Made by a program: the position numbers and the translations under genes. The notes beneath the pieces are model-generated. The model was given only the letters and a program-made list of their open reading frames with translations, had not been told where the DNA came from and did no database searches. A DNA stretch of 64,000 nucleotides from Brevibacterium sp. XM4083 (GTDB taxonomy: Bacteria > Actinomycetota > Actinomycetes > Actinomycetales > Brevibacteriaceae): assembly GCF_006489205.2 (NCBI RefSeq), contig NZ_VFYR02000004.1, positions 124,001 to 188,000 of the forward strand, given 5' to 3'. Of the stretch, positions 60,683 to 64,000 are shown one piece after another (position 1 is the first letter of the stretch; each line of letters starts with the position of its first letter).

Positions 60683-60725
60683 TCTCACACCTCTCTAGAC
60701 ATTCGGATACGATTCTATCGCCTAT

Positions 60726-60744
60726 ATAGGTTCTCCTAACACTC
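60726..60744. promoter_or_regulatory. weak DtxR/IdeR-like box
   Basis: ATAGGTTCTCCTAACACTC agrees with about 12 of 19 positions of the iron-regulator consensus and lies between fprA and rarD. The match is below what I would trust alone. Confidence 0.25.
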
Positions 60745-60785
60745 ACGTGACGAACCTCGCACGTGTTCCGCCCTAGACTTTCGTT

Positions 60786-61709
60786 GTGAACACTCCTGCC
60801 GCTCCTGACGACAGCGCCTTCCGGCGCCTCGGACTCATCTACGGCTCGTCGGCGTACCTGCTCTGGGGTCTGCTCCCGCTGCTCTTCGCCGCCGCGGCTC
60901 CGACGAGCGCGCTCGAACTCGTCGCCAACCGGGTGATCTGGGCGCTCATCATCTGCGCGATCCTCCTCGTCTTCGCCCGCGGCTTCGCCCGGACGTGGGC
61001 GATCATGCGCTCGGGCAGGACGTTCTGGCTGCTCGCGCTGGCCGCGGTGCTCATCGCGATCAACTGGACGACGTTCATCTACGGCATCGACACCGGTCAC
61101 CTCGTCGAGATCTCCCTGGGCTACTACCTCAATCCGCTCATCTCGATCGGCCTCGGCGTCGTCTTCCTCGGGGAACGGCTGCGGCACCTGCAGTGGGCGG
61201 CCGTCGGTTTCGGGCTCGTCGCCGTCATCATCGTCGGCCTCGGGCTCGGCCGCGTGCCCTACCTGGCGTTCTCCGTGGCCCTGTCGTTCGGGTTCTACGG
61301 GCTCGTGAAGAACAAGGTGGGAGGCAGGATCGGCGCGCTCGAGGGGATGACGGTCGAGACGGCGATCCTCGCCATTCCCAGCCTCGCCTACCTCGGCTTC
61401 CTCGCCGCGGCCGGCACGCAGACGTTCACCGGCTTCGGCGCCCTCCACGTCGTCATCGTCCTCGCGACGGGACCGGCGACGGCGATTCCGCTCATCCTCT
61501 TCGGTGCCGCCGCCAGACGGATCCCCCTGTCGTGGATCGGCATGCTCCAGTACATCGCACCGACGCTGCAGTTCATCATCGGCATCACCATCCTCGGCGA
61601 GTCGATGTCGGTGACCCGGTGGATCGGCTTCCTCATCATCTGGATCGCCGTCATCCTCCTGTGCACGGACATGATCCGGCAGAGCCGCCGGCCCCCGACG
61701 ACGGGGTGA
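60786..61709 (+). CDS. rarD: EamA-family transporter (RarD-type)
   Basis: This 307-residue protein has ten membrane segments in two EamA repeats. RarD-type features are IYGSSAYLLWGLLPLLFAAA, INWTTFIYGIDTGHLVEISL, GYYLNPLISIGLGVVFLGER, and LLQYIAPTLQF-like MLQYIAPTLQFIIG. RarD proteins are named from chloramphenicol sensitivity; their substrates are not settled. It ends exactly where the convergent prenyl synthase gene ends. Confidence 0.88.
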   Translation: MNTPAAPDDSAFRRLGLIYGSSAYLLWGLLPLLFAAAAPTSALELVANRVIWALIICAILLVFARGFARTWAIMRSGRTFWLLALAAVLIAINWTTFIYGIDTGHLVEISLGYYLNPLISIGLGVVFLGERLRHLQWAAVGFGLVAVIIVGLGLGRVPYLAFSVALSFGFYGLVKNKVGGRIGALEGMTVETAILAIPSLAYLGFLAAAGTQTFTGFGALHVVIVLATGPATAIPLILFGAAARRIPLSWIGMLQYIAPTLQFIIGITILGESMSVTRWIGFLIIWIAVILLCTDMIRQSRRPPTTG

Positions 61710-62738
61710 TCAGCGCGAGCGGGAGACCACGGAGTCGGCGAACTCGAAGAGGGAGTCCTTGACGATGCCCTCCGGCAGCGGGGCCAGCGCCTCCTTGGCC
61801 GCCTGCGACCAGCGCACCGCCTCGGCGCGGGCCTCATCCGTCACCGGATGGGCGGCGAGCGCGGCACGGGCGGTCTCGAGCGCCTCATCCGAGCTGAGAT
61901 CGGCGTCGAGGAGACCGACGATGCGCACCGCCTCGGCGTCGCCCTTCTCCGCTGCGGCACGCACGTAGAGCACGGGCAGGGTGGGGACACGTTCGCGCAG
62001 GTCGGTGCCCGGCGTCTTCCCCGACTGGGAACCGGTCGTCGTGAGGTCGATGATGTCATCGGCGAGCTGGAAGGCGATGCCGACCTTCTCCCCGAAGATC
62101 CGCACCGGTTCGACCAGCGCCGGATCGGCACCGGAGAACATCACGCCGAACTGCGCCGAGGCGGCGATGAGCGACCCCGTCTTGTCCGCGAGGACGTCGA
62201 TGTAGTGCGCGATCGGATCCTCGTCCTCGGTGGGACCGGCGAACTCGGCGAGCTGCCCGAGGACAAGGCGCTCGAAGGTCTCCGACTCGATCTTCACGGC
62301 CTCCGGTCCGAGACCCGCCGTGACGAGCGAGGCCTTCGAGAAGAGGAGGTCGCCGGTGAGGATCGCCACGGAATTGCCCCACACCTCGTGGGCGGCCGGC
62401 GCACCCCGGCGCACGGGAGCGTCGTCCATGACATCGTCGTGGTAGAGGGAGGCGAGGTGGATGAGCTCGACGGCCACGGCGGCCTCGATGACCTCGTCGC
62501 ACTGCGGCTGCCCGAGGCGGGCGGTGAGGAGGACGAGGTTCGGGCGGGCACGTTTGCCGCCGGCGGCGAGCAGATGCTTCGACGCGGTGTCGGGAAGCTT
62601 CCGCGTCTGGTCGGTGACCGCGTAGAGACGCCGCTCGACGATGTCGAGCTGTGCGGCGATGTCGGCCGCGAGCTGGGCATCGGCACCGATGAAAGTCACC
62701 GGAGAGGCTAGGTGGCTCATGTCCTCGTCATTCGTCAT
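61710..62738 (-). CDS. polyprenyl diphosphate synthase
   Basis: This 342-residue trans-prenyltransferase makes the menaquinone or other long isoprenoid chain. It has GGKRARPNLVLLTARLG, first Asp-rich motif LYHDDVMDDAPVRRG, GNSVAILTGDLLFSKA, DKTGSLIAASAQFGV, and second motif FQLADDIIDLTT. Small residues before the first motif (IHLASLYHDD) fit long-chain products. ATG 62738 is preferred over the upstream GTG-type start. It lies 27 bp after the geranylgeranyl-reductase-like gene, so both belong to one isoprenoid operon. Confidence 0.9.
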   Translation of the reverse strand: MTNDEDMSHLASPVTFIGADAQLAADIAAQLDIVERRLYAVTDQTRKLPDTASKHLLAAGGKRARPNLVLLTARLGQPQCDEVIEAAVAVELIHLASLYHDDVMDDAPVRRGAPAAHEVWGNSVAILTGDLLFSKASLVTAGLGPEAVKIESETFERLVLGQLAEFAGPTEDEDPIAHYIDVLADKTGSLIAASAQFGVMFSGADPALVEPVRIFGEKVGIAFQLADDIIDLTTTGSQSGKTPGTDLRERVPTLPVLYVRAAAEKGDAEAVRIVGLLDADLSSDEALETARAALAAHPVTDEARAEAVRWSQAAKEALAPLPEGIVKDSLFEFADSVVSRSR

Positions 62739-62764
62739 AGTTATCGCAGGGTACCTTGCAGGGC

Positions 62765-64000
62765 TCACGCGTTGCTCGTGGCCGGGACGATCCGGGTGAG
62801 AGTGGCAATCACCCGGTCGATGAGATCGGCCTCGGTCATCGTGGGGTCGCGGTAGAGGTTCGCCAGCAGTCTGACGACGAACTCCATCACAACGTCAACA
62901 CCCATACCGTACTTGATTCCGAAGTGCATCAGTGCCGGATGGCCGATGATCGCAGCGAATACCCTGCCCAACGTGAAGTAACCGCCCAGGGAATCCCCGA
63001 TGAGCGCCGGGTACTCGGTGAGCTTGCTGCGCATGATCCGCTCCGGGTAGCGGGCATAGGTCGAGATCACCTCGGCGGCGGTGCGGGCGGATTCGAGGGC
63101 GTAGTCGATGCCCTCCCCGTTGAACGGATTGACCATCCCCCCGGCGTCGCCGATGAGGAGGAGACCCTTATGGAAGTGCGGGGTGCGGTTGAACGCCATC
63201 GGCAGGGCCGCGGACTTGATCGGCCCGAGCGCCGTCGTCTCGTCGATCCCCCATTCGCCGCCCATGTCGGCGATCCACCGCCCGATCACCGCCCGCAGGT
63301 CGACGGAGCCGAACCGCGGTGAGGTGTCGAGGAGACCGGCGCCGATGTTGATCGTGCCGTCGCCCATCGGGAAGAGCCACCCATAGCCGGGCAGCACCTC
63401 GGACTGGCCCTCGGCGTTCGTCGACCGCATCTCGACCCAGCTCTCGATGAAGTCATCGGCGTGCCGGGGCGAGGAATGATAGGCGCGCACCGCCACTCCC
63501 ATCGGCCGGTCGTCGCGCTTCTCCAGGCCCATCGCCACGGCCAGGCGGGAGGAGACGCCGTCGGCGGCGACGACGATCGGCGCCCGGAAATGGGCGTCGG
63601 GTCCGACCCGCCGACCGCGATGATCGGTTCCGGCGGCATGGACCCCGCGGATCCATCCGTCCTCGCCGATGTCCGGGCTCAGGGCCTTGACCTGCTCGAA
63701 CAGGCGGGCCCCCGAGCGCTGGGCATGCCGGGCGAAGGCCTCGTCCATGCTCATCCGCGGGCGGGTCAGCCCGTAGTTAGGAGTCCCGTCGATATCGGGC
63801 CAGGCGATCTCGAGCCGGTGACCTCCGCCGATGAGGCGCAGCCCCCGGTTGCGGTGCCAGCCCTCGTCCTCCGGAGTCTCGAGGCCGAGGAAGCCGACCT
63901 CCTTGACCGCCCGCGGGGTGAGCGCGTCACCGCAGATCTTGTCCCGCGGGAACCCCGACTTCTCGAGGATGACGACATCGTGCCCGGCCTGGGCGAGATA
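62765..64000 (-). CDS. geranylgeranyl-reductase-family FAD enzyme (partial, N-terminus off window)
   Basis: 412 codons are visible leftward; the start lies beyond the right edge. Seen are AGHDVVILEKSGFPRDKICG and DALTPRAVKEVG, then GLTRPRMSMDEAFARHAQRS, FRAPIVVAADGVSSRLAVAM, and LLIGDAGGMVNPFNGEGIDY (FAD contact). This is the geranylgeranyl reductase / menaquinone reductase (MenJ-like) family that saturates isoprenoid double bonds. Pairing with a polyprenyl diphosphate synthase supports partial saturation of menaquinone side chains, common in actinobacteria. Confidence 0.87.
   Translation of the reverse strand, partial: YLAQAGHDVVILEKSGFPRDKICGDALTPRAVKEVGFLGLETPEDEGWHRNRGLRLIGGGHRLEIAWPDIDGTPNYGLTRPRMSMDEAFARHAQRSGARLFEQVKALSPDIGEDGWIRGVHAAGTDHRGRRVGPDAHFRAPIVVAADGVSSRLAVAMGLEKRDDRPMGVAVRAYHSSPRHADDFIESWVEMRSTNAEGQSEVLPGYGWLFPMGDGTINIGAGLLDTSPRFGSVDLRAVIGRWIADMGGEWGIDETTALGPIKSAALPMAFNRTPHFHKGLLLIGDAGGMVNPFNGEGIDYALESARTAAEVISTYARYPERIMRSKLTEYPALIGDSLGGYFTLGRVFAAIIGHPALMHFGIKYGMGVDVVMEFVVRLLANLYRDPTMTEADLIDRVIATLTRIVPATSNA

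Noticed and set aside
60726-60744. Strong iron-regulator box for fprA
   Set aside because: Only about 12 of 19 consensus positions match, so it is listed as a weak candidate and not used as a finding.

Overview
The window is high-GC DNA with short divergent intergenic spaces, many GTGA/ATGA stop-start overlaps and the gene content of an actinobacterium (menaquinone-type isoprenoid genes, FprA-type ferredoxin reductase, IS30/IS3/IS110 elements). A Brevibacterium-like member of the Micrococcales is my best guess, by inference only.

Layout. 1-4.7 kb: inositol-type catabolism (iolD cut by the left edge, an aldehyde dehydrogenase, a divergent LacI regulator with two near-identical palindromic operators) and an alpha/beta hydrolase. 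4.7-13.5 kb: core-like genes, namely a condensation-domain/GNAT fusion, a membrane protein whose 3' end is duplicated 760 bp downstream, a DUF1232 protein, two tRNAs, a glycerophosphodiesterase, a transporter plus M20 amidohydrolase pair, and a DUF1992 protein. 13.6-23.3 kb: a metal/redox and efflux block (copA, an exported Met/His/Asp-rich protein, a CDGSH protein, ferredoxin and its reductase, copZ, two MFS pumps, TetR) with two CsoR-like operators but no csoR in view. 23.3-24.0 kb: tRNA-Tyr and yajQ.

24.0-53.1 kb is an accessory region full of IS elements and remnants. It holds two compact, apparently undescribed small-molecule clusters. Cluster 1 (24.6-32.8 kb) reads leftward: a stand-alone adenylation enzyme, a carrier protein, an ectoine-synthase-like cupin, an acyl-CoA-dehydrogenase-like flavoenzyme, a transglutaminase-like protein, a racemase-fold protein lacking the usual cysteines, a MarR regulator, a DsbA-like protein, a deaminase, an SMR efflux pair and a truncated MFS pump. 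A phosphopantetheinyl transferase diverges from it. It is bracketed by 104-bp direct repeats (IS110 3' ends), and four copies of a TGTA(C/T)(A/G)TGCA-like motif suggest one MarR regulon. Cluster 2 (36.6-46.2 kb) reads rightward as one chain of overlapping genes: TetR, a single-module NRPS (A-T-reductase), a leucyl/phenylalanyl-tRNA-transferase homologue, a GNAT protein, an O-methyltransferase, an acyl-CoA-dehydrogenase-like enzyme, an unrecognised protein and a PPOX flavoprotein, with a convergent phosphopantetheinyl transferase. It has no condensation domain. A coherent hypothesis is that the tRNA-transferase homologue adds a second amino acid to the carrier-bound one, the reductase releases an aldehyde that cyclises, and oxidation plus O-methylation give a methoxypyrazine-like product.

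Between and after the clusters lie fragments of IS5, IS110, IS3 and IS30 elements, a decayed helicase of a mobile element, a sulfur-type locus (CsoR/CstR-like operator, Cys-rich small protein, frameshifted CoA-disulfide-reductase-like gene cut by an IS110 fragment) and a small gene split by an intact IS3-type element. From 53.4 kb the region returns to housekeeping genes: metF, metE, TetR with an alpha/beta hydrolase, a RelA/SpoT-type protein, fprA, rarD, a polyprenyl diphosphate synthase and a geranylgeranyl-reductase-family enzyme cut by the right edge.
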